Below the pieces are notes generated by a model. The model made no database searches. It was not told where the DNA came from and was given only the letters and a program-made list of their open reading frames with translations. This document shows positions 1-11,499 of a DNA stretch of 64,000 bases, one piece after another. Each line of letters starts with the position of its first letter. Within the stretch, counting starts at the first letter, position 1. The stretch comes from Dryococelus australis (Eukaryota > Arthropoda > Insecta > Phasmatodea > Phasmatidae). The DNA is taken from contig CM056994.1 of assembly GCA_029891345.1 (NCBI GenBank), positions 56,761,251-56,825,250 on the forward strand, given 5' to 3'. Made by a program: the position numbers and the translations under genes.

Positions 1-213
1 AATAAATAAAATAATTATATTTATAAGTATATTTCCTTACGATGTTTAAATTCTGTGGCACGTAAATGGTGGTTTATCCAGAGCGAGCATCTCAACACTG
101 ATACCTAGATTCTAGAACGGAATTTTATCAACAAATTGAGTGCATCCATTGAATTCGTGTTTCTATAGACATAAAAGTTACAAAAATTTGTGAAATTGAA
201 GTTAAGTATTTCG

Positions 214-286
214 CGCCCAACGTGGGGCTCGAACCCACGACCCTGAGATTAAGAGTCTCATGCTCTACCGACTGAGCTAGCCGGGC
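214..286 (-). tRNA. tRNA-Lys (CTT anticodon), intact
   Basis: On the minus strand this 73-nt stretch folds as a standard cloverleaf: the acceptor strand GCCCGGC pairs with GTTGGGC (one G-T), the A box is TAGCTCAGTCGG, the anticodon CTT occupies plus-strand positions 251-253, and the B box is GGTTCGAGCC. It decodes AAG lysine codons. All four stems are intact, unlike the two relatives at 8090-8162 and 21552-21624. The internal A and B boxes are the RNA polymerase III promoter. No CCA is encoded, as usual in eukaryotes. I see no tail marking it as a SINE head. Confidence 0.95.
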
Positions 287-299
287 TAGGTGGCGGTGG

Positions 300-420
300 C
301 AATTATCTATATAATATATATATGTAAAAATATATCATATATATATATATATATATGTAAAAATATATCATATATATATGATATATATACACGCAATAAC
401 ACACACACTAGTTATATGAA
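300..420. repeat. (AT)n-rich microsatellite
   Basis: Interrupted (AT)n runs containing a repeated ATATATGTAAAAATATATC unit (about 330-390), followed by a short ACAC stretch. Translated frames here are low complexity and not coding. Confidence 0.9.
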
Positions 421-2287
421 AATAAGGCCGTGTCAACTCGAAAGAGTGCTCACTCTCACTCGCCTCTCACTCTGGCACATACTGGCTCACTCTAACGAAT
501 TGAGACTAGCGCACTCTGTAAGCCTTCGGCATTATTTCTCTAGGGCAATTAATAAATAAAAACGAAATATTTCTGGCCTTTTACTTTCCTCTAATAAATG
601 TAAAGTACTATATGAAATAATCACTTATTTTAATTCGTTACATGTTTGCAAGAGTCTAAACATAATTGTTATGAGCAAATCACAGTATTTAATAATATGC
701 ACACAATTAACCTAAATGAAATGTGAACATAATAACATCGTAATGTGTTGTGTTTCAAATCAATCGGAATATTGTTGTTATTACACATTTCACAAATGCT
801 ATAAATAAGTCGATAAAATATTTCCTACGCTGCTTTAGAAGCAATAAAATATATGTCTGGATATTGAAATTAGGCTTGAAAACAACATGGCTGCCAGAGA
901 GGGTGCGAGAGTAAGCACAGAGTGCACATCGTTGTTCACTCTCCTCGCGTTCTCTCCTCTCGGAGTTGGGACAGCAGAGGACTCTCCGTGACGTCAAGAG
1001 TGAGCGAGAGAGTACTCTCTCGGCGAATTGGGACACGGCCCAAGTTTACATGAAAAAAAATTTTTTTTAATGAATATTGCAATTGAAAAAAATTTACTTT
1101 TAGCAGGAGCGAATTCACCAAAAAGCAAACTAATTCTGCAGAGCAGTGGATTTCGGTTTTTGAGTTCTTGCCTCACAAAATCACTGTCGCTAAAGTAAAA
1201 TATATCACAAAAACAATCAAAAAGCAGTAACAAAAATTCGTACAAATATTTGAAACTATGCTAATTTACGGGGAATCGTTGACTGTGGTCAGGGTTTAGT
1301 GGAGCCGTGGCCTGAACGCTCAGGAAAACACTATCACTGCACGGCTTGCGAGAAATATTTGTTGTTGTCCAACCATCATAATGTTTCCGATAAATAATAA
1401 TTTATTTATATGTATATAATAATAAGTTTCCGATAAATATTTTAGTGAACTTTAAAACAGAACCACAACGACCTGCTATTGATGTTTTAATGTAGTGCAA
1501 ATTTTGTTTCATGATCCCTTATTTTATAGACAGGTGGAATGAATTTATAAATTAAAACATTCGAATGATCAGTTACAATCGTGGCGTAGTTTGCAATGCA
1601 ATTTAAACCTAAGACCTACCTAACTTATAACTGGCAAACATTGCAGAGCACCCTCCCGAACCACCACAGTTCCGTTACATAGTCACCATAAAAAAGATTA
1701 AAAAATAAAATGTTGTTGATATTAATTATGTTTATTTATATACGATGTGTGTTGCAATATATTTATCCCATTTTATTTTACTAACACCTGAAATACAAAA
1801 TAGGTATATGTATGCGTATTTATCCTCCCCCCACTTCCCCATTACCACTCCCCCCCCCCCTTTTTTTTCGAATACACAAATTACTGCCAAGATTAAAGCA
1901 TTCCAGTGCTGTTAAATTTACTTTACGACTTTACCCCTACATATGGTGATTTATTACACATTTCGCACCTACACAGAAAACTGCAGGACTGGGCAGAAAC
2001 TTTTCTCAGTCAAAGTACAGACATATATTTACTATCACTCCTTGTTATCTCACAACACAATCAGTCCTTCTCATGTGTGTACCTAGACATTTCCATCACG
2101 GCTAATTTCATGTAGCGTAATTATTGGATATACGTAATATGTAGGCCCATATACATACACAAATCTGTTCTACGGTTGTATGCAGTATTTATTAGTTCAT
2201 AAGATTTGTTTACCTCTGGTAAGATCTATCACCTTATAATAAATTAAAGAATCCTGCAAGACACTTTCATTTATATGGCAATTCATA
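421..2287. other. unassigned AT-rich sequence with a CT-rich patch
   Basis: No gene recognised. The parts around 430-540 and 900-1040 share inverted short motifs rich in CACTCTC/GAGAGTG (for example GAGAGTACTCTCTCGGCG near 1008-1025), so they may be the two arms of an old inverted-repeat element. A C-run followed by a T-run sits at about 1850-1868. The rest is AT-rich with short open frames only. Confidence 0.4.
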
Positions 2288-2335
2288 CTAAAGGCTATTC
2301 ACGATGAAGTGAGCACTTTTTAAAGCCCTGCAAAA
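2287..2335 (+). repeat. solo left end of the MITE superfamily
   Basis: The sequence AAAGGCTATTCACGATGAAG with the following GTGAGCACTTTTTAAAGCCC matches the terminal inverted repeat of the family I/II elements, preceded by TA. No matching right end was found in the next 1.2 kb, so it is a solo terminus or a broken copy. Confidence 0.7.
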
Positions 2336-2616
2336 TGTCTAATTTCAGTCCATTTGTATATTTCCGCTACGTGTATATATAGATAATCATTGCCATGTGA
2401 TTTACTTTTCAAACACAATGTTTACATTTAATTTCCCGGGAAATTATAATTTACTGTGATCTTTGAATGAATAGTTCAAGGTGGTGAATGACTAGATGGA
2501 GATTTTCGGACATTCGGGATTGTGTTGCAGATGGCTGTCACTGGAACAACAGGACTGAGCACGGAAAAAACTTTAATAAGACAAGCAACCTATGGACGAG
2601 AAAATTAATAAATAAA

Positions 2617-2621
<5 letters not shown>

Positions 2622-2677
<56 letters not shown>
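2622..2677. repeat. (AT)n microsatellite
   Basis: About 28 uninterrupted AT dinucleotides ending in ATACACAAC. The frame crossing it encodes YIYIYI and is not a real protein. Confidence 0.95.
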
Positions 2678-2680
<3 letters not shown>

Positions 2681-2689
2681 ACACTGATC

Positions 2690-3250
2690 AGTCGCCTTTG
2701 TGTTCTCGGAGCCTGTGTGTCTCTGCCTGAAGATGGGAACAAATTGCCGTTCCCGAAACGTTGCAGTCTGTCAGTCCTGGAGAAACTACTGTTTGTTTTT
2801 GGGCGAGTTTATTCGTTGTGTTTGTTTTATTTGTGAATGTCGATAACTAGCTTGTGCCGTCGTCGGTGTGTTGTCCGTTGGACGTATATAGTTTTTTTTC
2901 GTATACATATATAGTATATTAGCTTTCGCATTTAGCTTGCTGTCCTGTTTTATTTGACTCGATTCCTTCATGGAAAGTTCTGACTTTGTGCCTATAGATT
3001 CTTGACTACAGCATACCTGGCTTGTATTCTGCCGTGTCTCGTAAAACTGCTGTGTTTTAGTGAGTTTCTTTGTTGTGTTGTCCTATTTTATTCTTACTTA
3101 TTTTGTTAGCGTTATCCTAACTTTTTTCACGCAGGTTTCTTGCCTGTGTTTGTGTCTATGTGTTATCTGTTGGTCATGTATATACATGTATTTTTCGTAA
3201 TTAGTTGCTGTTCTGTTTTTTGAATCCATTCCCTTTTGGAATTTTCCAGT
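2690..3250 (+). repeat. T-rich dispersed repeat with CTGAAGATGG...CCGAAACG motif and internal duplication
   Basis: Positions 2728-2762 carry CTGAAGATGGGAAC, an 8-nt loop and GTTCCCGAAACG, with a perfect 6-bp GGGAAC/GTTCCC stem. This layout is familiar from the ends of several animal retroelements, possibly Penelope-like elements, but I cannot confirm that without a search. It is followed by two diverged T-rich copies of about 210-250 bp (about 2786-3000 and 3045-3250), each starting AAACTRCTGTGTTT and carrying TTGCTGTYCTGTTTT near its end. No reverse transcriptase is visible. Confidence 0.45.
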
Positions 3251-3482
3251 GTTATATACATGCATTTTCTTTTGTCCATAGGTTGTTTGTCTTATTTAAG
3301 TTATTTTCGTGCTCAGACCTGTTGCTGCCATGACAGACATCTGCATCGCAATGCAATGTCCAAAAATCTCCATCTAGTTATAGTTTATATTGCATTACTT
3401 ATTTATATACAAGTAAAAGGTCAAATAACTAAAATCTGTCCCAAATGCACTGTGTAGCAAAGCCTATTGAATATTTTACACT

Positions 3483-4223
3483 ATACAGGATTTATCTAAA
3501 TTCTACCAACAAACTTCGGGTGTAGATTAATCACGAAAAAAGAAGTTGAAAACACATATATGACATATGGTCTAAAATTAATTCTTACGGCACATTTTTG
3601 AAGTTGTATAGGAAAAAGTTTATTACAGTACCACTGTAATTTATCTCTCTTTGGAATCTTCCCCTCCCTTTAATAACCGCAACAGCGTGTTACTGGGCAT
3701 TGCGTGTGTCCCGCCTGCCAGGTATTGATAAATATTATTTTGAAAGTAAAACACGAGTTACTCGAAAACGGCGAGGTCTAGAGTACTTACACAAGGTAAC
3801 ATTTTTTTAAAATTGTGACATGAGGATTAATAATCCATCCTTTAAATTCAGCATATGCTACCGCGACATGGATGTTAGTTTGAAATAGGGGTAGTAACAA
3901 TGATTATTTGCATGAAATAATTTTATGACAGCGACAAGTGTTGTGGTGTTTGTAGATCTTTGTTCAGTTAACCATTTTCCAGAGAATCGGTGTTCCATCT
4001 TAAATATTATCTCCAATCTGCACAATGAACAATTGTTTCAGGTCCAACTTCAAAGACGTGTACCACCCTTAGTATTCACTTTAGACCATAGGATATATAT
4101 GTGTGTATGTGTGTGGGTGGGTGTGCATGTGCGTGTGCGTGTGTATGTTCGTGTTTTCCAACTTATTTTTTCGTGATTAACCTACAGCCGAAGTTTGTCT
4201 GTCGAATTAAGATACATCCTGTA
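3483..4223. mobile_element. long-TIR foldback element
   Basis: The first about 130 bp (TACAGGATTTATCTAAATTC...) is repeated in inverted orientation at the end: the right arm on the minus strand reads TACAGGATGTATCTTAATTC, then ACAAACTTCGGCTGTAGGTT. Shared blocks continue through AATCACGAAAAAA, GAAAACAC and TATGGTCTAAA. The right arm alone contains a (GT)n expansion at about 4096-4155. Flanks read ACTA/TACAGG and CCTGTA/TATAG. The centre has no recognisable transposase, so this is a non-autonomous DNA transposon. Confidence 0.75.
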
Positions 4224-4329
4224 TATAGAAATATTTTACATCCCCAATATTTATAACAAAGCCCGTACCAAACTTTAGTACGATCCCACCTTAATTCAGT
4301 TCAGATTCCAACAGTCTGAAATATTCCAG

Positions 4330-4830
4330 AGCGCTCCGAACGTCCTCATGCAGAGTAGTAGCGCTCTACTTCGTTGGATGCCACGCCCTCTCGTCCTCTA
4401 CACCACACACACACTCGTCCGCCATTGTCACGCACTTTCCGCCATCGCCCGTCCTCTCTGGTGATGTCTCTCGCCGCTGCACCTAACTTCTCTAGATTGC
4501 CGCACCTCAGCCGTACTACAATGACTGCCAGTTCTCCGTCTGCGGAGGTATTTACAATAAAGTGCCCGGCCTTAGCCCAGAAACTTCTTTACATGTCGGG
4601 TTGCGTCGAGGAAATAGATTGCCAAAAGTTTCATTCGATAGCCTGCAGGCGCCGTCAACTTCTCCAGAAAGAGGTTTGCGACTGCGATGTGGAGGGGCGG
4701 GGGAGGGACGAAGTGCGCTACACACCAACAAAATCGTTTCACAACGACCCTAATCTTACGGTTGTGACGCTCGAATCACCCCGCCAGCCAGCCGACGTAA
4801 CGGCGGGCAGGTAGTGGTGACTCACCTCCC
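4330..4830. other. CpG-rich island with an unassigned 146-codon ORF
   Basis: This 500-bp stretch is clearly more GC- and CpG-rich than its surroundings. On the plus strand 4374-4814 is open for 146 codons, starting MDATPSRPLHHTHTR; the frame is rich in S, R, P and H. A second overlapping frame is also open, as expected of GC-rich noncoding DNA. No domain is recognised. It may be a promoter or 5' UTR region, or a GC-rich repeat. An AATAAA lies at 4555-4560, which argues against a long exon. Confidence 0.3.
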
Positions 4831-6040
4831 CCTTACGCTGCGGGAAATGACCACAGTATATCGACGACATATCGATAAAAATCGTCGGCATAATTCAGCG
4901 ATATTTTTACGAAATCAATATTTTTTCCATGTATCCGAAACAAATTATTTTAAAGTGCTCTTTTAATAAGCTATGTTTTGAATACAAAAATTGAATTAAA
5001 ATCTGCTGTTTCCTTCGGCAACATGCACCAAAAAGAGGGGCCATATCTTTCTGCAATGCCTCGTGTCCTCAATATGTTGTATTCAAAGTAATTCTACGTT
5101 TGTTAAATCCCTTAATACGTACAATAACGAATCCCGATGTACCAGAAATCGATATTTTTCTTTCAATGTATAGTTTTGTAAAAGATACTTTTATATATAA
5201 CCAATATAAATAATATCGATAATTTTTCCGATATCAACATTCCTGTTCCCAGCACGGGGTCCATTCGTAACAGTATGATTCCTGCCGGCGTCCATGGGAT
5301 GTCATCATAATTCCAGTGCAGATCCTTACAACCGCAGTGGGGATCCTGAGCAATGATCCCCACAGTTTCTACTCCCATGAAAGTTTTTACTGCTATTTCG
5401 AAAGGTATTTCACGTATTTTAAGTTAGCAACATGGTAAATAATTCTTCCGAGGACGATCTTAAAGACACAATTTTAGGAAACGCCATACAAATGGCAAGG
5501 ATCTGAGTTTAGAAGTAGTGTTGTGGAGTTCCTTAAGTGTGAATTTTCCACGAGATAATAGGGTTTGAAATGTTTCACGCTGCTTGGAATTTTTCACGTG
5601 CTCGAGTATTTCCAATATTAATTTACAGCCATATGATTTCCCTGGTTCTCTTTGCCCTCCCTGGCATCATGCTGCTATTTAACTACACCTGCATTTTATC
5701 AAGTACTATATTTTCCTTCTATTACCCATGGTTTCTGTTCGTCTTGGCGAACATTCGTGACCTATTAATTTATCGTGTTTTGAATTTATATTTTTTTCCC
5801 TGCAAAATTTTCGGTGTTTCAGCTGTTCTTCAGTGTCCTCTGGAGTTCCTTTGGACCCTCAAAGTGGAAAAGAAATAGTCAGTTAGCAAAACTATTGTTT
5901 TTTCTTTTGTGGTTTGAACCCTGGATCGTATGACGGCACTGAAATATATGTATTCCCTACATCACTGCTTAATTGAAACATCAATACAAAGTTCCATCTT
6001 CGTACAATTTGGTAGAGAATTTTCGGAGTCCCGAGTATGC
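4831..6040. other. unassigned, with TATCGATA-type clusters
   Basis: Between 4858 and 5235 the motifs TATCGA, ATCGATA and CGATATT recur on both strands (4858, 4868, 4900, 5148, 5213, 5230), which would fit a degenerate inverted-repeat element. From 5540 to 5880 the sequence is T-rich; an open frame at 5570-5878 encodes a hydrophobic stretch that I regard as chance. No gene recognised. Confidence 0.35.
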
Positions 6041-6086
6041 ACACTCTCGGCGACTAATCCCAACACTGCCAAAACTAAAGTCGAAG

Positions 6087-6590
6087 TTCGAAAACGTGCC
6101 AAACACGAATTCCAGAATTTACGACTCTTCACTTTTCAAAATGGCAAAGTTCCTCCTTTACACACGAGGCAGTGATTTACCCCAAGTCCCGATACACCTC
6201 TCTCGTAGACCTCTCTGAACACTGCCCAACACAAGTAAACACCGAAACCCTGCCAAAATAAAATCCAAGACCCCACACTGGCAAATAAATACTAAGTCCG
6301 CACGCAGCCGAAAACATCCTAAGTCCTGAAACTGGCAAATTCTTCAAAGTCCGAGCACGGCCTGATTTTACCCTAAGTCCACTCACGGGCACAGATTTGT
6401 CTAAGTCCGAATTCCGACTTAAAATATTCTAAGTTCACTCACTACATAAAAAAAAAATCTTTAAATTTCGAACACTGCCCCGAAAAAAACTACTTGAAAA
6501 TATTTGAAGTTCGAACACTGCCCGAAAATTTTCTCTGTTTGAACACTACGAGAATTTTTCTAAGTCCGAAACTCTATACCCAAAACTTTA
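6087..6590. repeat. degenerate ~27-bp minisatellite
   Basis: A unit approximating CTAAGTCCGAACACTGCCCG followed by AAAATTT recurs about 15 times. Clear starts are at 6295, 6322, 6348, 6375, 6403, 6431, 6506 and 6562, giving a spacing of 26-28 bp in the best part. The units are heavily mutated. Open frames here are by-products of a period divisible or nearly divisible by three. Confidence 0.75.
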
Positions 6591-6980
6591 CGGTCACTCT
6601 CTGCAGACTTCCACGCGTCTGATAAGGATCTCATCTCCTGGTCTGGCATCTGCCTTCAGCGACAATCCCCTTCGCTGAACTCCGGCCCTCGCGGGCGACG
6701 TCCTGCCCAATCCACCTACTTACACCGGTATATATACTCGCCACGATCACCACCACGCTTGCCTCCTCTCCAGAGACCACCCTCGTCAACGCAAGCGCAC
6801 TCTTATCCAACAATAATTCAATATTACATATTAAAACCATCCAATCAACATACGAGCCCCTAGAGCCTCAACGAAGCAGCCCGTCGCACACCAAAGCACA
6901 GCGGTACAGGCGCAACGAAAGGGGTTAATGCCCACAAACCAACAAACCAGCAACTAGCTGTAAAAATACAAGGAAATATT
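6591..6980. other. unassigned GC-richer segment with TATA-like motif
   Basis: Moderately GC-rich, with GGTATATATACTCGCC at about 6727-6742 followed by pyrimidine-rich sequence. It could be an old LTR or promoter, but no second copy is present in this window to support an LTR call. Confidence 0.25.
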
Positions 6981-7041
6981 TATACACACACACACACACA
7001 CACATATATACACACACATACATACATATATATATATATAT

Positions 7042-7072
<31 letters not shown>
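6981..7072. repeat. compound (CA)n/(TA)n microsatellite
   Basis: Alternating ACACAC and ATATAT blocks. No coding potential. Confidence 0.9.
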
Positions 7073-7074
<2 letters not shown>

Positions 7075-8089
7075 ATTTTACAGTTTTCACTACAGTGACG
7101 GAGCACACTCCGTCACAAAACACGAACACATAATTATAATTTATCAAATGTTCCAGTAGGTTTCGATACACAGTTTATTGGGTTTGATTTTAATTATTCG
7201 ATTGCATTTATTTTTTCGAGGGGATTATAAATTGTAATGTTTGAATTTATTAATTATATACAGCAAGCGATAGCCATTTATTCTGGGAAATGGAGTATTT
7301 TCTTTGTAGTGTTTCTAAATAAATTAGAAAATTATTTTTAACTCTTTCATTTAATTAAGAACTCAATCCCTTAAAGAAGCTGGCTAACCACACTGACTTT
7401 GGGAAATTGTAACATTATCATAGCTGCGGTTTTGCTGTATGATGTGTAAACGTAGTAGGAAAAAAAAAAAAAACAATATTTAACTGAAGCAACTTGTTTC
7501 TTATTCCACTTCTTGGCACCAGAAAACAATGAGAAAATTTAAGAACTAAGTAGAAGTCATCCAGAGTACTAAACAACAGACAGAAGTACAGAGAAATCAA
7601 CCTGTTGCGTCTATGCTCGCAGTTTTACAGCTGCTGAATAATGTAACTATTAGTGCATCTGTGTACCGAGAATACCTATTTTAATTATAACGTTAAATTT
7701 CTTCAAGCTTCCATAAATCCAGATAAAAAAAATCTATATTATTTGCTAGATCGGGATAGTGTAGATTATATTATTTTAAATCACGTTTCTCCTTTGCCAA
7801 AGCATTAACGTTATGATACTGCACAAATAATATTCATCGCACGGTTTGCCGATCGATAAAACACTCTTGGACTGGAGAACTGTAGAATTTTGGGCTGCGC
7901 AAGATTTTAAATATTCGATTGGTCTCACGGAAAATTAATTACGGGAAAAAAATAACTCTTCTTCCCATAACGCGAACGATTTATTTGTGACTACATTCAC
8001 TGGGCGTAAGCTTATTAATTAATTTACAGTTTATTCATTCTACAGGTATGTAATTTTATTCGCCATTATTTCATTCAATTAAAGCCACG
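7073..8089. other. unassigned AT-rich sequence
   Basis: No repeat with a partner in the window and no convincing coding sequence. A poly(A) run lies at about 7460-7474. Confidence 0.5.
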
Positions 8090-8162
8090 CGTCCAGCGTG
8101 GGGCTTGAACCCACGACCCTGAGATTAAGAGTCCCATGATCTACCAAGTGAGTTAGCCGGGC
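8090..8162 (-). pseudogene. tRNA-Lys (CTT) pseudogene
   Basis: Same length and anticodon as the tRNA-Lys at 214-286, but with scattered changes: the D-arm GCTC/GAGC stem has become ACTC/GATC, the A box reads TAACTCACTTGG, the T loop has GGTTCAAGCC, and the acceptor 3' strand CTGGAC no longer pairs fully with GCCCGGC. The anticodon and T stems survive. It is probably a decayed gene copy; transcription cannot be excluded because the B box is still good. Confidence 0.85.
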
Positions 8163-8905
8163 TGACTGTGTGACGTAAGCTCATAAGGAATAGTAATTTT
8201 AATTTGTGCGCTACTATTCTAATGTGCAAGTTACACTGAAATCCTTATGTGGAAATCGCTCTTTTTCTTTCAATTTTTTTTTTACGAAACAATGAACTGT
8301 TATGTTATCAAGAATAAAGGCAAAACAGTGCAGTGATACGATACCTTCGGCAGTTGTTTTACGTAATTTTGCGCCTCGTATCTCTTAATGGTTTAATTAG
8401 AACACTTCCAAACGTTGTTAAACTTATCTATAGCTACGATGTTTGTCGCGCAACAGGAGTTCGTAGGTTAAAACCATAGAACAAGCGATGCACGGAAATA
8501 TGATTTTTTGATAAATCTCTTGCATTAGCAATTCTGATATTTCAGTCCTGGCTCACGTCAAGGATGTAGGTTCAACCTCGAAACATATGCACTTGGACGA
8601 TAATAATTATATAGAGCGACCTTTTCTTTTATGTTTTGTTTTCGGTTCAATCAGACGTCCAGAGTAAACTTTCTCTCCAAATTCTACACTCCAGCCCATG
8701 GTGGCAACTATAATAGACTGTCTCAGTCCAGGGCTTATGGGAACTTTCAGTCGGGTTTATTTATTCCGAGCTTAGTCCGAGTTGAATTTTTACCGTAAAC
8801 GAAAGAACAGATGATTGCGTGTACTTCTTTTTCTGCAGGCAACTTCAAGTGCCGTATGTGTAGATGTAGGTGACTTCGGCTTAAACTGTGATACTAACAA
8901 GTTTA

Positions 8906-9328
8906 AAGGCTGTTCACGATAAATTGAGCACATAAGAAATGAACCTTAGAAAAAAATCACTGCCCCTGCCTGCATGTACTTTAACGGGCGCTCTGAGTAA
9001 CATTCGCCCAGCAAAGTTGGTAACGATGGATGGAAAGTAGTTCCATATTTTAACGTCAAATAAAAAGTGTAATGTAACCATTTGTGATAACGTAAAACTA
9101 TTTATTCCGCTTTCTGCCTTTTTTTAATGCACCTAAGTGTAAAATTAAGCAGATTGGTGAAATATTTACTTTCTTAATAATTTCACATTTTCACTTGACC
9201 GACGCATGACTAAAGTGACGAGGCCCATGTCAAAGTTAATTTTACATGAGGCGGAGGAATACACGACGTTCATACAAGTAGATCATACGCAGGGCTATAA
9301 AAGTGCACATTTTACGGTGAACAGCCTA
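8906..9328 (+). mobile_element. MITE family I copy
   Basis: Starts AAGGCTGTTCACGATAAATT and ends TTTTACGGTGAACAGCCTA, with TA on both sides (8904-8905 and 9329-9330). The internal sequence matches the other family I copies: CACTGCCCCTGC, a GGGCGC...GCGCCC-type patch, AGTTGGTAACGATGGATGG, TAGTTCCATAT, AACGTCAAATAAAAAGTG, TTGACCGACGCATGA and CATACAAGTAGATC. No coding capacity. Confidence 0.9.
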
Positions 9329-9330
9329 TA

Positions 9331-10030
9331 AAAGTTTTATACGCAAAACATCTATTCAATTTTCAGCTGTCGATGTTATTTTGTTAAAAATTGTAGTTTT
9401 TTTAACGAGTGACTTGAATTAAGAGGGTTGCAACTGTCGCTTCCACCGTCATTTGCGGGGACGAACGATATCTCTTCCCCCAACTGAAACAGGAGATTTG
9501 ACGACGTGGGATAGTATTACCGTTAGCATGCAATCAAGATGCTTCATCCAGTTTGAATTGTGTTATACAACACGTTGGTGGGCTGCCTACCTTTAGATGG
9601 GTTCGCTTTTTCATTATTGTAATCAGCTGTTCTTGGCGTCTGACTCGTAGCGTCGTGCTTGCACCTGGCGTATGTCAAGTATCTACGTAGAGGAGCTCAG
9701 TCTATATTTACCTGAATTTACACAGTATAGTTCCAAACTTTGGGGGGGGGGGGGGAGCAGACGTAATATTTACCCCGTTACAAAATAAAAGCTCTAAAAC
9801 ATACAATAAGTTTTAAATCATGCTTCGCGTCGAAAAATTCTCATTTACATATCATAAATGTGAAGAATTCCTATTCTCTTGTTTCTTATGTAACTTTAAG
9901 TTATGTTAATTACCGCGCATTCAGCACCGTAGCCGCTCTGTTAGGCGGTCTTTCGGTGCTCTCTTTACCACCGTCGTATCTTAAGTGGTGGACGGACGAA
10001 GAGGCACAAGAGTTATAGTTTCTGTGTGTC
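9331..10030. other. unassigned, with short hairpin-forming GC patch
   Basis: No gene recognised. A 13-G run at about 9744-9756 and two small hairpins near 9925-9990 (for example CCACCGTCG...AAGTGGTGG) are the only notable structures. Confidence 0.4.
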
Positions 10031-10617
10031 CCGTTGATGTGGAATAATCGCTTGTCAAATAATCGACTATTCGATTATTTAATTACAATCGATCATCGAT
10101 TATTTACAATTTGAAGCTGTTCATACCAAAACAAACCAAAACATTGCAGATGCCTACATGTTTCACATTTATTAAAACTATAAAACATAATTCTGAAACC
10201 AATTTTAAAATTTCCATGTACGTAATGTAAATACAATTTATATTTTCTGTACATATTACGCGAATAACATGAAACCACTAAAAAATTAGCCATTTAAATA
10301 ATAGGTTGTCACAAATAAACTCAAGTCTTTAAAATTACATACAATGTATGTTTTTGAAACAACTTTTTGGACCCATTTCATTTGTGAAACCCCTCACTCA
10401 TTTTTTAAAATAGAATAAATCATTAGAAATAAACAGAAAATATTTTGGTGACAGTAATTATAAACAGATTTATAGACATGTACAGTATTTGCCGTCAATT
10501 TTTATTTATGAATTAGAACAAGACAATCTATTATCTTTACCGATTATCTATTCGATTAAAAAAATAATCGTAATTGATTCACTCGAATTACTAAGTTATC
10601 GGATTATCCCATCACTA
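10031..10617. mobile_element. hAT-like non-autonomous element (candidate)
   Basis: The left end CCGTTGATGTGGAATAATCG and the right end read on the minus strand, TTAGTGATGGGATAATCCGA, are similar. Both continue into ATAATCGA-rich sequence. This pattern of ATTCGATTA-rich ends next to a GTGATGGG terminus is common in insect hAT MITEs. The flanks TGTGTGTC and TGTGTGGG resemble an 8-bp target duplication with two mismatches. There is no transposase ORF. Confidence 0.5.
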
Positions 10618-10680
10618 ATGTGTGGGGGCAGGAGTACCAACCAACAATTAGGTATAGACTCTAACGTGCTCAATTATCCG

Positions 10681-10952
10681 TGAACAAAGTCTTGCTTAAG
10701 ATCTTCTTTACTTCTCATTTTGTATCCTTCCGCGGTATGTAAAACTAACTTTGCTATGCTTCTGATCACTTTATTCACGCACCGTACAAGTGAAACCGTT
10801 GAAGTTAGTACTTTAAACGTATGAAAAATAACTACAAATTCAGTGGGAATAAATTTAATCATTACACTCGCAATAAAACGCTCCGTCTTAGAACAATTTC
10901 TATTAATTTGCTGCCAACTTAACTTGGAGGCTGCATGCCGGTGTGTACAGTA
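10681..10952 (-). repeat. decayed family I MITE fragment
   Basis: Reads as the reverse complement of the right half of family I: CTTGCTTAAGATCTTCTTTA, then CCTTCCGCGGTATGTAAAAC, CACTTTATTCACGC and CAAGTGAAAC. It is truncated at the left end and directly precedes a family III element. Confidence 0.6.
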
Positions 10953-11377
10953 TAATCTATTCACGATTACTTCACACTTTTCTGAAGCCCTGCTAAAGTT
11001 CTTATTCCAGGATATTCCTCTGCCTCGTGCAAACTAAATTTAACGAAGTCTAGAAAATTACACCAAAGGGCAACGCACGAAATTCGTGCGCACTCAGTTG
11101 TAATGATATTTTGTACGAGAACTATTTCTTACTAAGCGCTACCAACACACATGTTTTCTCGCTGTTTTTATTCATATTTAATTTAAATTAATTATTACAA
11201 TTTATAGATTAAATACCAGTAAAACTTCAATTTAACGAAAAATAAGATACTTCCTTGTTAAATGAGGTATAAAACGCTTGTGATAAGTGGCATATTTTGA
11301 AAATAACTAAACACGTCATACACGGGGAGATTTTTCAAAGGTTTAATCGAAAAAAGTTTGAAGAAACTGCAAATAGA
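10953..11377 (+). mobile_element. MITE family III copy
   Basis: Begins TAATCTATTCACGATTACTT and ends GAAGAAACTGCAAATAGA, flanked by TA (10951-10952 and 11378-11379). Internal blocks shared with the copies at 18259, 49809 and 53629 include GAAAATTACACCAAAGG, TTTCTTACTAAGCGCTACCA, TTTAACGAAAAATAAGATAC and GGGGAGATTTTTCAAAGG. Length about 425 bp, non-coding. Confidence 0.85.
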
Positions 11378-11499
11378 TAAAGCATGTATGTACTCTCTGT
11401 CTCATATAACTAGGCAAGATCTTGACATTCATTGAGTGGCAACTTGGATACGAAACAAACAACGTGCCATTTACAAAATCCTGTATCAGCTGTTGCTTG

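Noticed and set aside
2728-2775. Hammerhead-ribozyme-like core (CTGAAGA, GGGAAC/GTTCCC stem II, GAAAC)
   Set aside because: The conserved CTGANGA and GAAA pieces and a good stem II are present, but an extra T precedes stem II, stem III would be only two pairs, and the flanks do not form stem I. I describe the motif but do not call a ribozyme.
5570-5878. 102-codon hydrophobic ORF resembling a membrane protein
   Set aside because: T-rich DNA yields F/L/I-rich frames; no signal of conservation, no upstream context and no recognised family.
6600-6980. LTR of a retrotransposon
   Set aside because: A TATA-like motif is present but there is no second LTR, primer-binding site or internal coding region in the window.
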